64,000 nt of DNA. Origin: Candidatus Gastranaerophilales bacterium. GTDB taxonomy: Bacteria; Cyanobacteriota; Vampirovibrionia; Gastranaerophilales; Gastranaerophilaceae. The position numbers and the translations under genes are program-made. Under the pieces are notes generated by a model. The model was given only the letters and a program-made list of their open reading frames with translations, made no database searches and was not told the DNA's origin. Location of the stretch: assembly GCA_944326555.1 (NCBI GenBank), contig CALVEK010000004.1, forward strand, positions 1-64,000, read 5' to 3'. This document shows, piece by piece, positions 1 through 8,410 of the stretch (positions are counted from its first letter, which is position 1; each line of letters opens with the position of its first letter).

Positions 1-9
1 AATAAAAAA

Positions 10-83
<74 letters not shown>

Positions 84-230
84 ATTTAAATTAAATATTC
101 GACTGTAATATATTTATATCACATAAAAAATTTCATGCAACTTAAATATTTTATAAATAAAATACTTTACAAGAAAATATTTTTAGATTAATATAAACAT
201 ACTCTAATCAATACATAATCTTGACTCATT

Positions 231-318
231 GGAGGAGTGCCAGAGCGGTTGATTGGAGCAGTCTTGAAAACTGTCGTACGTTTGTAGCGTACCGTGGGTT
301 CGAATCCCACCTCCTCCT
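231..318 (+). tRNA. tRNA-Ser (anticodon TGA)
   Basis: This is a class II tRNA with a long variable arm (GTACG...CGTAC). The acceptor stem is GGAGGAG/CTCCTCC, the anticodon loop CTTGAAA carries TGA, and the T arm is GTGGG-TTCGAAT-CCCAC. The discriminator position reads T rather than the G usual for bacterial tRNA-Ser, and CCA is not encoded. A Rho-independent terminator follows within 10 bases, so it is probably transcribed alone. Confidence 0.95.
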
Positions 319-324
319 AATTTT

Positions 325-351
325 AAAGCCACCTTTGAAGGTGGCTTTTTT
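325..351 (+). terminator. Rho-independent terminator of tRNA-Ser
   Basis: Perfect 11-bp stem AAAGCCACCTT / AAGGTGGCTTT with a two-base loop, followed by a T run. It lies directly after tRNA-Ser. The convergent minus-strand gene at 370-825 may also stop here. Confidence 0.9.
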
Positions 352-369
352 AGTTATTATACTTATAAA

Positions 370-825
370 TTAATCTTCAAGAAAAGGTGCCAGATATCTT
401 TGTATAACCGCGTCTGGTTCGCCTTCTTTCATCTCTCTTAACATAAATGCAGGATATCTGGAATAAAATGTTACTGCTCCATTACGGACATGCATTCTTG
501 CAAGATTTGCTAAACCTAGTGGTTTTGCAAAACTATCCGGTATATTTTGAATGAATAAATCCATTCCTCTTTTATCAAGTGTAAATTCAATATCAGCGCC
601 GTCTTCATGCTTTGCATACAATACATTATGTCCTGAGTTGATTGCTATATCTCTAACTTCATTAATCAAACTATTTGTCTCTTCATAAATATAGCTTCCA
701 TCACGTTTAAAAGAAACCGTATCAAGAGCCTTAACAGAATTTACACCTATAGTATTTGAAACATTACTTTTGGAGGAATTAGAACGATAATTACTAAAAT
801 TACCAAGCTGAACTCTTTGTATCAT
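370..825 (-). CDS. hypothetical protein with N-terminal Phe motif
   Basis: A 151-residue soluble protein of unknown function. There is no signal peptide or membrane segment. The first 35 residues are rich in Asn and Ser and look disordered; they end in the short motif TVSFK, which resembles motifs near the start of other unknown proteins in this window. The rest is a compact mixed alpha/beta sequence containing GHNVLYAKH and a stretch on the pattern HVRNGAVTFYSRYP. The ATG has a good ribosome binding site (AAAGGG, five bases upstream). It converges on the tRNA-Ser terminator. No family is recognised. Confidence 0.75.
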   Translation of the reverse strand: MIQRVQLGNFSNYRSNSSKSNVSNTIGVNSVKALDTVSFKRDGSYIYEETNSLINEVRDIAINSGHNVLYAKHEDGADIEFTLDKRGMDLFIQNIPDSFAKPLGLANLARMHVRNGAVTFYSRYPAFMLREMKEGEPDAVIQRYLAPFLED

Positions 826-951
826 ATAAACCCTTTCTCTTTTAGAAAATTATACAATTTCGTTACGATTTAGAAAATTCATAAAAAAAATTTTTTGCTA
901 AAAAAACATAAAATTTTACAATTTTTAAATATTTATAATAATATATAGGAT

Positions 952-2310
952 ATGACACAAGATTTAAAAAGAACATTAGCACTCCCCGATGCCGTTTCAA
1001 TAGTTGCCGGTTCGATGATTGGATGCGGAATATTCATTGTATCAGCCGATATTGCAAGACAGGTTAACTCAGGATTATTACTAATTCTAATATGGGTTTT
1101 AGCAGGTTTTATAACACTTTGCGGAGGTCTGTCATTGTGCGAATTAGCAGCAAATATTACAGAAGAGGGTGGGCAATACGTTTATTTAAAAAAAATATTT
1201 AGTGAAAAAATAGCGTTTTTGTACGGTTGGACATTGTTCCTTGTAATACAGACCGGTACAATTGCCGCTGTTTGTGTTGCGTTTGCCAAATTTTTCGGAA
1301 TAATAGTACCATTCATTAGTACAAACAACATAATATTTCATATATCGTTTTGGAATTTTTCAACGCAACAACTATTTGCCATTTTAACGGTAATAACACT
1401 TAGTTTCATAAACTCCAGAGGCATTCAGTACGGTGTTATTACTCAAAATATATTTACAATAACTAAGATAATTTCTCTGGCAGGTATTGTTGTCTTAGGA
1501 TTATTATTCGGTTTCAATTCACACATATTACAAGCAAATTTTAGAATTCCATTTGCATTAACTTTCGATACAATAAACATTATAGCGGTAGCAATAGTTG
1601 GTGCACTTTTTGCATCAATAACTTGGAATAATATAACTTTTATTGCAGGTGAGGTTAAACATCCGCAAAAAAACATACCAAAAGCATTAGTTTACGGCGT
1701 TGTTCTTGTTGTCTCACTATATCTATTAATGAACATGATTTACTTAGGAGTATTACCCATTGATGAAATCAAAAATGCTCCACAAGATATTGTTGCGGCA
1801 AGAACAATAAGTCAGATTTTCGGAAATATTGGAAAAGATATCATAGCTGTTATAATCATGATATCTGCTTTCGGATGTGCTAACGGAATGATTTTGACCG
1901 GTTCAAGAGTATACTACAAAATGGCAAAAGACCGTGCGTTTTTTAGGCCACTGGCATTGATAAACAGAAAGACAAAAGTTCCGGTAAATTCATTGTGGGC
2001 TCAATGTTTATGGATATGTATCCTTATACTATGGGGTAATTACTCGGAACTACTGGATTTTGTTATATATGCATCTTTAATTTTCTACATACTCGTTACT
2101 GCAGGAATATTTGTATATAGAAAGAAATTTCCAAACAAAAATAGAAAATTCAGAGTAAACAATTTCTTTCCCATTACATTTTTGATACTGGCAACATATA
2201 TAGTTATATGCTTGTCAATATACAAGCCACTTTATACGATACCTGGTTTGCTAATTACACTTGCAGGCATACCTGTTTTTCATATTTGGAAAAACAATAC
2301 AAACATATAA
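952..2310 (+). CDS. APC-superfamily amino acid permease
   Basis: A 452-residue polytopic membrane protein with about twelve hydrophobic helices. Helix 1 carries the amino acid-polyamine-organocation signature SMIGCGIF, the unwound glycine-rich segment that binds the substrate backbone in this superfamily. A cytoplasmic loop near residue 230 reads GEVKHPQKNIPKAL, another hallmark. It most resembles the Ser/Thr exchanger and cationic-amino-acid branches (SteT/YfnA-like), but the substrate cannot be read from sequence. It probably imports or exchanges amino acids across the inner membrane. A TATAAT box and a short AGGA lie just upstream, giving a very short leader. It is convergent with the next gene. 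Confidence 0.88.
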   Translation: MTQDLKRTLALPDAVSIVAGSMIGCGIFIVSADIARQVNSGLLLILIWVLAGFITLCGGLSLCELAANITEEGGQYVYLKKIFSEKIAFLYGWTLFLVIQTGTIAAVCVAFAKFFGIIVPFISTNNIIFHISFWNFSTQQLFAILTVITLSFINSRGIQYGVITQNIFTITKIISLAGIVVLGLLFGFNSHILQANFRIPFALTFDTINIIAVAIVGALFASITWNNITFIAGEVKHPQKNIPKALVYGVVLVVSLYLLMNMIYLGVLPIDEIKNAPQDIVAARTISQIFGNIGKDIIAVIIMISAFGCANGMILTGSRVYYKMAKDRAFFRPLALINRKTKVPVNSLWAQCLWICILILWGNYSELLDFVIYASLIFYILVTAGIFVYRKKFPNKNRKFRVNNFFPITFLILATYIVICLSIYKPLYTIPGLLITLAGIPVFHIWKNNTNI

Positions 2311-2331
2311 ACCTTGTTTATGTCTTATGCT

Positions 2332-3045
2332 CTATACATTCTTCATAAATTTTGGAGGTTTGTATGCGTCAGTATAAAAATCAAAACGACCGTCTGCAGC
2401 CTTTACTTCATTATCTTTTGAAGATTTTTCAGACTTAGCAGTTTCTGTTGCATTAATTTCGCTTTCAGTATTTAGACGTTTTGCTTTTTTAGCTTCATAT
2501 TTTTCAAACTGAGCTTTAATAACGTCTGCCAATGGTGTAGCAACACTAGGAGTTATTACACGCTTGCAAATAATTTGAGAAGCAACAAGAGTAGCAATAA
2601 CAGCAAAACCTGCTCTTGCCCACTTACTCGATGTTTTACTCAAGATATTTTCGACAGATTTTAAATCGCAATCTATGTTTTTAGATTTTAATTTATTATA
2701 CATAGCCTCTGCAGATTGTTTGTTGAACAATTTAGCACACCGTTTATTGAAAATATAATCAGAACCTTTTTCAATTAACGGTTTTGATAAAATCGGAACA
2801 ATAACGTTTACCAAACCGTTTGACAAATCAATTGAGGCAACAAAAGTTCTTTTATCTTCAGGAATCTTTTTATTGTGATAACTTTGAGTAGTATAATAAT
2901 AACAATTTAAAGCATCTTTCGTAACTGTAGATACTAAAGCCAATGTAGCAGCTGCCTTTGTCGGGTTATCAGGCAACCATTTTTTCATAAACTTTGTATT
3001 AAAAAGATTGTTGTATAAGTTTCTACCGTTTATAACAGGAGCCAT
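2332..3045 (-). CDS. unknown membrane protein, coupled to upstream gene
   Basis: A 237-residue protein with hydrophobic segments near residues 28-45, 75-92 and 143-165, then a charged C-terminal tail rich in Lys, Glu and Ala. Its start overlaps the stop of the preceding gene as TAATG, so translation is probably coupled and the two products may act together. It has an amphipathic Lys-rich stretch between the second and third membrane segments (KSKNIDCDLKSVENILSK). No known family is recognised. The pair looks lineage-specific. Confidence 0.75.
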   Translation of the reverse strand: MAPVINGRNLYNNLFNTKFMKKWLPDNPTKAAATLALVSTVTKDALNCYYYTTQSYHNKKIPEDKRTFVASIDLSNGLVNVIVPILSKPLIEKGSDYIFNKRCAKLFNKQSAEAMYNKLKSKNIDCDLKSVENILSKTSSKWARAGFAVIATLVASQIICKRVITPSVATPLADVIKAQFEKYEAKKAKRLNTESEINATETAKSEKSSKDNEVKAADGRFDFYTDAYKPPKFMKNV

Positions 3046-4523
3046 TATTTAGCCTCCTTTACATTTTTATCTGAATTCGCATTTGGATCAAGTCCATACA
3101 GCTTTGCTTTAGAGGCTGCTTTAGCTGCACTCAATTTAGGGAAGAATTTCTCCATAATTCTCGGATATGACCAGTTTAGTATTCCACAAGTAATTGGAAG
3201 AATTAAAAGACCAACAATTATACCGCTTCTGTCTTTCCATCCTTTTAACTTAGCTTCAGCTTTGTTTATGCTTGTAGTCAAATACTTTTTGATAATAACA
3301 TCTCGCTTGGCAGACTCAAATGTCTTTCCATGGTCTTTTATTCGTTCCATAGATTTTGCATTTTTAATTTTGTTATAGACATATTCAAATATTTTATCAT
3401 CTTTGGTCTTTGCATCTTCTGCAAGACTTGCAATTTTATCATATTTTGCTTTTAAAGAATTTAATTTTTCATTGTAAATGTCAATTTTCGCTTGTCTTAA
3501 TTCATTTTCAAAACGATTAATAACAGTTCCGGATTTTTCGGAAGAACTTGAAGGATTAATGTTATATCTTTGCATTGCATTGAATCTAAATTCATTATAT
3601 TTGTCTTGCATATCATGCAAATGTGTAGACACTTGATGTTTAACACTTGCTTCCATATCAATGCATTCGTTAAGTTCTTTTATCGCCGCATCAGTAGCAG
3701 CTCTGTCAATTGTTTCTCTTACATGATCAAAATCAAGACCTTTGCTGGAAATTAAAGATTTACCTTTTTTACGCAATGTATCAAGAGAATCAATATTTTC
3801 AAGTTCTGATTCAGTAAAAGAGAACTTATCTTTTAAGATATCTTTAAACATAGATTTACGTTTAGACTCAACAGCAGCCGGTTTTACAACATCAGCCATG
3901 TCTAAATTTGTTATATCCATTGTTTTTCTTAACTTGTGCAAAGTATCGTAGAAAGCCTCATCTTGCAACTTTCTTACACGATTATTTATCCAGATTTTTT
4001 TCTTTTCAGGGTCTATATTGCGTTTTAAGCAATCAGATTTGTACAACAAGTACTCTTGCTCAGCTCGTGGCATTAAAGTGGATTTTGGAGGTTTAGCACT
4101 CAAATCCATTTGATCAACACCCAAATATGCAGCATGCTTATCTAACCACTTGTTATAATTTGACATAACAAAAACTTGGGTTCCGAGAGTTATACCGGCA
4201 GAAATAGGTTGTCTCAATGATGTATAGGCTTTTGTATTTTTATCCTCCTTAGATACAGGGTTAAAAGCAATAAATATAGGAGCAACAAAAGCTGTACCGA
4301 CTGCCGTAACTAAGTTATTGAGGTTTTCACCGCTTTTTACGTACATGTCCATGAGCATCTTACGTTTACCGCTTGAATTTTCATATATTGCATCACTTAA
4401 CTCTCTTATTTTAGTGTAATTTCTCGGCACATAAGCAGCCTTGAAGGACGGCAATGTCTTTGCAGCAACTCCTCCTTGTAGCCTATTTCCATAATTGTTG
4501 ATGTTTTTTCCTTGAACTTTCAT
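3045..4523 (-). CDS. unknown membrane protein with coiled-coil middle
   Basis: A 492-residue protein. The N-terminus holds the short motif LPSFKAAYVP near residue 25. Two hydrophobic segments follow at about residues 68-87 and 105-120, separated by a charged loop leading into RQPISAG. Residues 150-420 are long, charged and helical (Lys/Glu/Asp-rich), probably coiled coil. A final membrane helix lies near 433-455 (GIIVGLLILPITCGILNW) before a Lys/Ala-rich tail. The ATG has a strong AAGGTGG site five bases upstream. It is the first gene of a two-gene unit with 2332-3045. Family unknown. Confidence 0.75.
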   Translation of the reverse strand: MKVQGKNINNYGNRLQGGVAAKTLPSFKAAYVPRNYTKIRELSDAIYENSSGKRKMLMDMYVKSGENLNNLVTAVGTAFVAPIFIAFNPVSKEDKNTKAYTSLRQPISAGITLGTQVFVMSNYNKWLDKHAAYLGVDQMDLSAKPPKSTLMPRAEQEYLLYKSDCLKRNIDPEKKKIWINNRVRKLQDEAFYDTLHKLRKTMDITNLDMADVVKPAAVESKRKSMFKDILKDKFSFTESELENIDSLDTLRKKGKSLISSKGLDFDHVRETIDRAATDAAIKELNECIDMEASVKHQVSTHLHDMQDKYNEFRFNAMQRYNINPSSSSEKSGTVINRFENELRQAKIDIYNEKLNSLKAKYDKIASLAEDAKTKDDKIFEYVYNKIKNAKSMERIKDHGKTFESAKRDVIIKKYLTTSINKAEAKLKGWKDRSGIIVGLLILPITCGILNWSYPRIMEKFFPKLSAAKAASKAKLYGLDPNANSDKNVKEAK

Positions 4524-4838
4524 GTTTCCACCTTAAACACACTTCCATATATAATAAAAATTGTAAAAATTAAAATTGCGCACATTTAATACCAATATTA
4601 AGATATATTAAATACAATTTTTCACCTGAATAGATGGCAAGAACATAATAACCCAAAAAAAAAGCATGCTTATTTATTTACAAAAAACAAAGCGGAAAAT
4701 TTTAACTTATATTAAAAAAAAGTATTAAATAATCTTAAATTTCTTTACTATTTGATTTTTTTAAAATAGTATAATTAGTAAGTTATGAGAAAATAACCTT
4801 TCGTGTAAAGATGTATTAGATTGAAAGAGGTCAAATAA
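4524..4838. promoter_or_regulatory. divergent intergenic region, ftsZ promoter -10 box
   Basis: This 315-bp region separates the minus-strand membrane-protein pair from ftsZ. It is extremely AT-rich. The clearest element is TATAAT at 4770-4775, about 65 bases before the ftsZ start, with no convincing -35 box. A short palindrome AAGCATGCTT lies near 4666. I see no small gene or RNA here. Confidence 0.5.
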
Positions 4839-6047
4839 GTGGAAAATTTCGGACCGGATATCTTCGGAAGAAGAGATAACCAACAAGATATAGACACACC
4901 ACAAGTGTCGAATGTAGCAGATATCAAAGTCATCGGAGCTGGTGGTGGCGGCGGTAATGCTGTAAACAGAATGATTAAGGCCGGTTTAACCGGTGTGGAT
5001 TTCTGGGCTATGAACACAGACGCTCAGGTCTTGAAGATGTCATTAGCTGAGAACAAAATTCAGCTTGGCGGAAAATTGACTGACGGATTAGGTGCAGGCG
5101 GAGACCCATCAGTTGGTGAAAAGGCAGCTGAAGAAACAAGAGACCAAATTGTACAGGCAATTGATGGTGCAGATATGGTATTCGTTACTGCCGGTATGGG
5201 TGGCGGCACAGGTACAGGTGCAGCTCCTGTTATTGCAAAAATAGCTAAGGAACTTGGTGCATTAACAATTGGTGTAGTTACAAAACCTTTCAGTTTTGAA
5301 GGTAAAAGAAGAATGAATCAGGCTCAACAAGGTCTAGAAAAATTAAAAGAAACTGTTGATGCGTTGATTGTTATACCTAACGACAAACTCTTGGAAGTTG
5401 TAGAAAGAAGAACTACAATGAAAGAAGCGTTCCAAGTTGTTGATGAAGTTCTTTTAAGAGGTGTTCAAGGTATTTCTGATATCATTACTGTGCCCGGACT
5501 TATTAACGTTGACTTTGCAGATGTTAAGGCCGTAATGCAATCAAGTGGTTCAGCTCTTATGGGTATCGGTAGAGGTACAGGAGAAGGAAGAGCAATGGAA
5601 GCTGCAAAATTGGCTATAAATTCTCCATTGTTGGAAACTTCAATAAATGGTGCATCTGGAATCATTATGAACGTTACAGGTGGTTCAGATATGACATTAC
5701 ATGAAGTAACAGAAGCAGCTCAAGTAATTCACGATGCAGTTGCAGAAGATGCAATTGTAACATTTGGTTCTGTTATAGATGATAGAATTCAAGGTGAAAT
5801 TCAAATTACTGTTATTGCAACAGGTTTTGAAATGAAAAATACAGAAAAAGAGATGAAAAAAGAAGCTGGTAGAACATTGAGTGCTGCTGATTTCTTCTCT
5901 GCTTCATTCAATACAGGAAGCAGCTCATCTTCTGTTCAATCTGCTGCGCCTACAAATGCAGCTCCAAAACCGGCTATTACTCCGGCACAAAAATCACAGA
6001 ACGATTTGATGAGTATAATAGATATTCCTCCGTTCTTGCAAAAATAA
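4839..6047 (+). CDS. ftsZ: cell division protein FtsZ
   Basis: A tubulin-like GTPase of 402 residues that polymerises into the Z-ring at midcell. Visible features are the N-terminal nucleotide-binding loop ([13 protein letters not shown]), the tubulin signature [10 protein letters not shown], the region after it with RRMNQA, the T7 loop [11 protein letters not shown], a variable linker rich in Ser, Ala and Pro, and the C-terminal peptide DIPPFLQK that binds FtsA-type or other membrane anchors. Translation starts at GTG with GAAAGAGG eight bases upstream. It stands alone, not in a dcw cluster, and is followed by its own terminator. Length and motifs are complete. Confidence 0.98.
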   Translation: MENFGPDIFGRRDNQQDIDTPQVSNVADIKVIGAGGGGGNAVNRMIKAGLTGVDFWAMNTDAQVLKMSLAENKIQLGGKLTDGLGAGGDPSVGEKAAEETRDQIVQAIDGADMVFVTAGMGGGTGTGAAPVIAKIAKELGALTIGVVTKPFSFEGKRRMNQAQQGLEKLKETVDALIVIPNDKLLEVVERRTTMKEAFQVVDEVLLRGVQGISDIITVPGLINVDFADVKAVMQSSGSALMGIGRGTGEGRAMEAAKLAINSPLLETSINGASGIIMNVTGGSDMTLHEVTEAAQVIHDAVAEDAIVTFGSVIDDRIQGEIQITVIATGFEMKNTEKEMKKEAGRTLSAADFFSASFNTGSSSSSVQSAAPTNAAPKPAITPAQKSQNDLMSIIDIPPFLQK

Positions 6048-6067
6048 CAATAGTAAAACAGAAAAAA

Positions 6068-6096
6068 AGAACCTGCAGAAACAGGTTCTTTTTTTA
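6068..6096 (+). terminator. Rho-independent terminator of ftsZ
   Basis: Stem AAGAACCTG / CAGGTTCTT with a five-base loop, followed by a run of T, 20 bases after the ftsZ stop. Confidence 0.92.
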
Positions 6097-6136
6097 GCAT
6101 TTTGTAATAACAATATAACAATATAAAAACTACAAC

Positions 6137-6222
6137 TTGTAATCAAATATTATTAGGATATAATAAAGATACTCACCAAACCTCATTGCAGATTTTAGGG
6201 TGTTGGAAACAGATAGCACCCA
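6137..6222 (+). promoter_or_regulatory. rpsT promoter and leader hairpin
   Basis: TTGTAA (6137-6142), a 16-base spacer and TATAAT (6159-6164) form a good housekeeping promoter. About 35 bases downstream the leader can fold GGGTGTT / AGCACCC (one G:U pair) at about 6197-6222, just ahead of the AAAGGAA ribosome binding site. S20 is autoregulated in some bacteria, so the hairpin could be regulatory; that is inference. Confidence 0.6.
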
Positions 6223-6252
6223 AAGACAATTGCAAATGAAAGGAAAAAAACA

Positions 6253-6522
6253 ATGGCTAATATTAAATCCGCTAAGAAAAGAGTACTTATTGCAGAAAGA
6301 AACAGATTAAAAAACGTTGCTGTAAAATCTGAAATAAAAACTGCAATCAGAAAAACTTTGGAATTAGCACAAGCCAAAAATGAAGCAGAATTAAAAACAG
6401 CAATGAGTCATGCATATAAATTGTGTGATAAAGCTGTTTCTAAAGGTGTTTTGCACAAAAACACAGCTGCAAGAAAAAAATCAAGATTAACTCTTGCTGT
6501 TAATAAATTATTAGCAAAGTAG
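6253..6522 (+). CDS. rpsT: 30S ribosomal protein S20
   Basis: An 89-residue, very basic, helical protein that binds 16S rRNA in the body of the small subunit. It begins MANIKSAKKR, a typical S20 start, and ends with the conserved pattern LHKNTAARKKSRL. Length is normal. It has its own promoter upstream and a strong terminator downstream, so it is monocistronic. Confidence 0.97.
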   Translation: MANIKSAKKRVLIAERNRLKNVAVKSEIKTAIRKTLELAQAKNEAELKTAMSHAYKLCDKAVSKGVLHKNTAARKKSRLTLAVNKLLAK

Positions 6523-6536
6523 TTAAAAAAGATTGA

Positions 6537-6571
6537 AAAAACGGTCTTATGCAAGTAAGACCGTTTTTTTT
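6537..6571 (+). terminator. Rho-independent terminator of rpsT
   Basis: Long stem AAACGGTCTTA / TAAGACCGTTT with a six-base loop, followed by a T run, 15 bases after the rpsT stop. Confidence 0.93.
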
Positions 6572-6586
6572 ATTAGAAAAACAAAC

Positions 6587-6618
6587 CTAAAAAAGAGTGC
6601 TGTTACTTGCAGCACTCT
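6587..6618 (-). terminator. Rho-independent terminator of the rpoZ-like gene
   Basis: On the minus strand, AGAGTGCTG / CAGCACTCT (9-bp stem, seven-base loop) is followed by a T run. It lies about 30 bases past the stop of the minus-strand gene at 6648-6893, and faces the rpsT terminator. Confidence 0.88.
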
Positions 6619-6647
6619 AAATTATTTATTAAACCCCAAATATCGAC

Positions 6648-6893
6648 TTAACCAACAAGTCTGCTTTCGTCAGACTCAGAAGCCTTAACCATAATTGCAT
6701 GTTCAACCGGATTTTCTTTTTTAATAGAATTATCAAAGCCATATTCTTCAAAGCCAAGCTCATCTTTTGGCTTTTTCATTTGATATTCGTCAACTAGTTT
6801 TTTTGCCAATTCAGCAATCTCATATACCAATTGATATCTGTTTTCACAGTTTTCATTAAGTTCCCATGCCACTTTGATTATTTGATGAGTCAT
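6648..6893 (-). CDS. rpoZ: probable RNA polymerase omega subunit
   Basis: An 81-residue acidic protein. Omega helps assemble RNA polymerase by holding the beta-prime subunit. The evidence is a partial pattern match: NRYQLVYEIAELAKKL corresponds to the core omega motif NRY..t...A.rAk, and the C-terminal NPVEHAI...SDESRLVG matches the end of cyanobacterial omega proteins, which close with a P-V-x-x-A-I stretch, SDE and a terminal Gly. The middle is an acidic insert with no counterpart I know. GGAG lies seven bases before the ATG, and the gene ends in its own terminator. It could be another small protein, but the paired motifs at both ends make omega the best call. Confidence 0.7.
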   Translation of the reverse strand: MTHQIIKVAWELNENCENRYQLVYEIAELAKKLVDEYQMKKPKDELGFEEYGFDNSIKKENPVEHAIMVKASESDESRLVG

Positions 6894-6975
6894 ATTATTC
6901 TCCGAATTTCCTAAGTAATCTATATATCAAATATAATATAATAATAAATCAATATCAATACAAAATTTAGACAAA

Positions 6976-8175
6976 TTACAAATTTGTATTAACCATATAA
7001 TTATAAATCAAAGATGAAGCCGAAACGATAAAATCCTTACCCTCCGGAGAGTTGTATGGCCTGTTTACAAACATAACCACAATATATTTTTTACCGTTTG
7101 GTGTATAAACAATACCAGCATCACCTAACATTTTTCCAATATCACCGGTTTTGTGTATAAAAATCGCACTAGATGGCAATCCGGCTTGGATAAGCCTGTT
7201 ATTATGTACATGACTCATATAATCAACCATTTTTTCTCTTGATGTAAGAGTAAGAAAGTTTGGATTATCAATATTATAGAGTAGTGTAGCCATTTCTCTG
7301 GCAGTAGATACATTTGTTCCAGCCAAATCAGGAAGCCAGTCATTAACACGAGTATTCTTCATTCCCCATTTTCTTAGAGACTGATTCATTGCATTCATAC
7401 CGCCTGTTGCATCCATAAGCATATTAGTTGCAGAATTATCAGATTCAGTAATCATAACTCTTGCAAGCTCATCAACAGTATAAACAGAATTATTGCCCTT
7501 AAACTGCAAACTACCTGAGCCCTCAGACTTGTAATAATCTGTCATTGCAATTTTGTCATCAAGATTAATCATACCTGCTTCAATTGCTCTAAAGAGGTGA
7601 ATCAAAACAGGAACTTTTATAATACTTGCCGTTGGATAAACATCCTTGGCATTTATATCAGCAAATTTTCCGGACTCATAATCCCATACATAAATCGAGG
7701 GTTTAAGAGAAGGATGAGAAGCAGCAAGGTACCTAAGATTATTTTCCAAGGTAGTCAAATGATATGTTTCATAAAGTCTCTGCATTTGAGGCTTTTTCAA
7801 CTCTGTAGATGACAAAAAATTAACACCAAGAAAATGATTATTATAAAGATAAGCAGAAGTCGGACGTAACATCAGATTTGTATCAACTTTGATATCAGGA
7901 TATTTTTCCGCTTTCAAAAATGCAGGACGAGTTACATTATCCATATAACAAGGAGAAATATAAAGAACAAACAAAACAGCAAACAAGATACGAAAGAAAA
8001 CAGCAATCGGATTTGCTTTCTTTTTTAATTTCTTTTTGCTGACATGACTAACTGCAGGTCTGATATTAGCTGCATATTTCGAGCAGTTACCATTTGCAAC
8101 ATTAGGAACATAAACTCCACCCTCGTGAGAATAAACTCTAACATATTTAGGTTGCTTATGAAGCGGCGTAGCCAA
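6976..8175 (-). CDS. membrane-anchored class A beta-lactamase-like serine hydrolase
   Basis: A 399-residue protein with a basic cytoplasmic N-terminus, one membrane helix near residues 56-74, and an exported domain of the penicillin-binding/beta-lactamase fold. The catalytic motifs are present: SIIK (Ser184, Lys187), SDN (245-247) and KTG (342-344). In the omega loop, where class A beta-lactamases carry the deacylating Glu166, this protein reads DWLPDLA, with Leu at that place and Ala instead of Asn170. It may therefore be a slow peptidoglycan-type acyltransferase or a penicillin-binding relative rather than a resistance enzyme. The start is TTG, preceded by GGGGGATTAAGG. It is monocistronic by context. 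Confidence 0.85.
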   Translation of the reverse strand: MATPLHKQPKYVRVYSHEGGVYVPNVANGNCSKYAANIRPAVSHVSKKKLKKKANPIAVFFRILFAVLFVLYISPCYMDNVTRPAFLKAEKYPDIKVDTNLMLRPTSAYLYNNHFLGVNFLSSTELKKPQMQRLYETYHLTTLENNLRYLAASHPSLKPSIYVWDYESGKFADINAKDVYPTASIIKVPVLIHLFRAIEAGMINLDDKIAMTDYYKSEGSGSLQFKGNNSVYTVDELARVMITESDNSATNMLMDATGGMNAMNQSLRKWGMKNTRVNDWLPDLAGTNVSTAREMATLLYNIDNPNFLTLTSREKMVDYMSHVHNNRLIQAGLPSSAIFIHKTGDIGKMLGDAGIVYTPNGKKYIVVMFVNRPYNSPEGKDFIVSASSLIYNYMVNTNL

Positions 8176-8355
8176 TACCTTAATCCCCCAATCGTCTATT
8201 ATAAAATAATAGTAATTTCATAAAAGAGCAAATTCCATACTGCAAACGTAGTAAATTGTCTCTTTCTATAATTTATCATTAATTTAACTGCAAAGACAAG
8301 GATATTAATATAAATTAAAAAACTTTTTAACATGGTGCGTATACATTATATACAT

Positions 8356-8386
8356 TTGCAAAGACATTTGGTATTATAAATATAAT
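8356..8386 (+). promoter_or_regulatory. promoter of the GGDEF gene
   Basis: TTGCAA (8356-8361), a 19-base spacer and TATAAT (8381-8386), 24 bases before the coding start. The spacer is slightly long; an overlapping TATTAT could be used instead. Confidence 0.5.
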
Positions 8387-8410
8387 GGTAGATGTAAAGG
8401 TATATGAATT

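Noticed and set aside
3570-4096. Plus-strand frames of 61-69 codons inside 3045-4523
   Set aside because: They are antisense to a real gene, have no ribosome binding sites and show no coding character.
4660-4680. Palindrome AAGCATGCTT as a terminator
   Set aside because: The stem is only five pairs without a loop, and no gene ends near it.
6976-8175. Antibiotic-resistance beta-lactamase
   Set aside because: The fold is right but the Glu166 equivalent is Leu and the protein is a membrane-anchored chain with a long N-terminus, so a resistance label is not supported.
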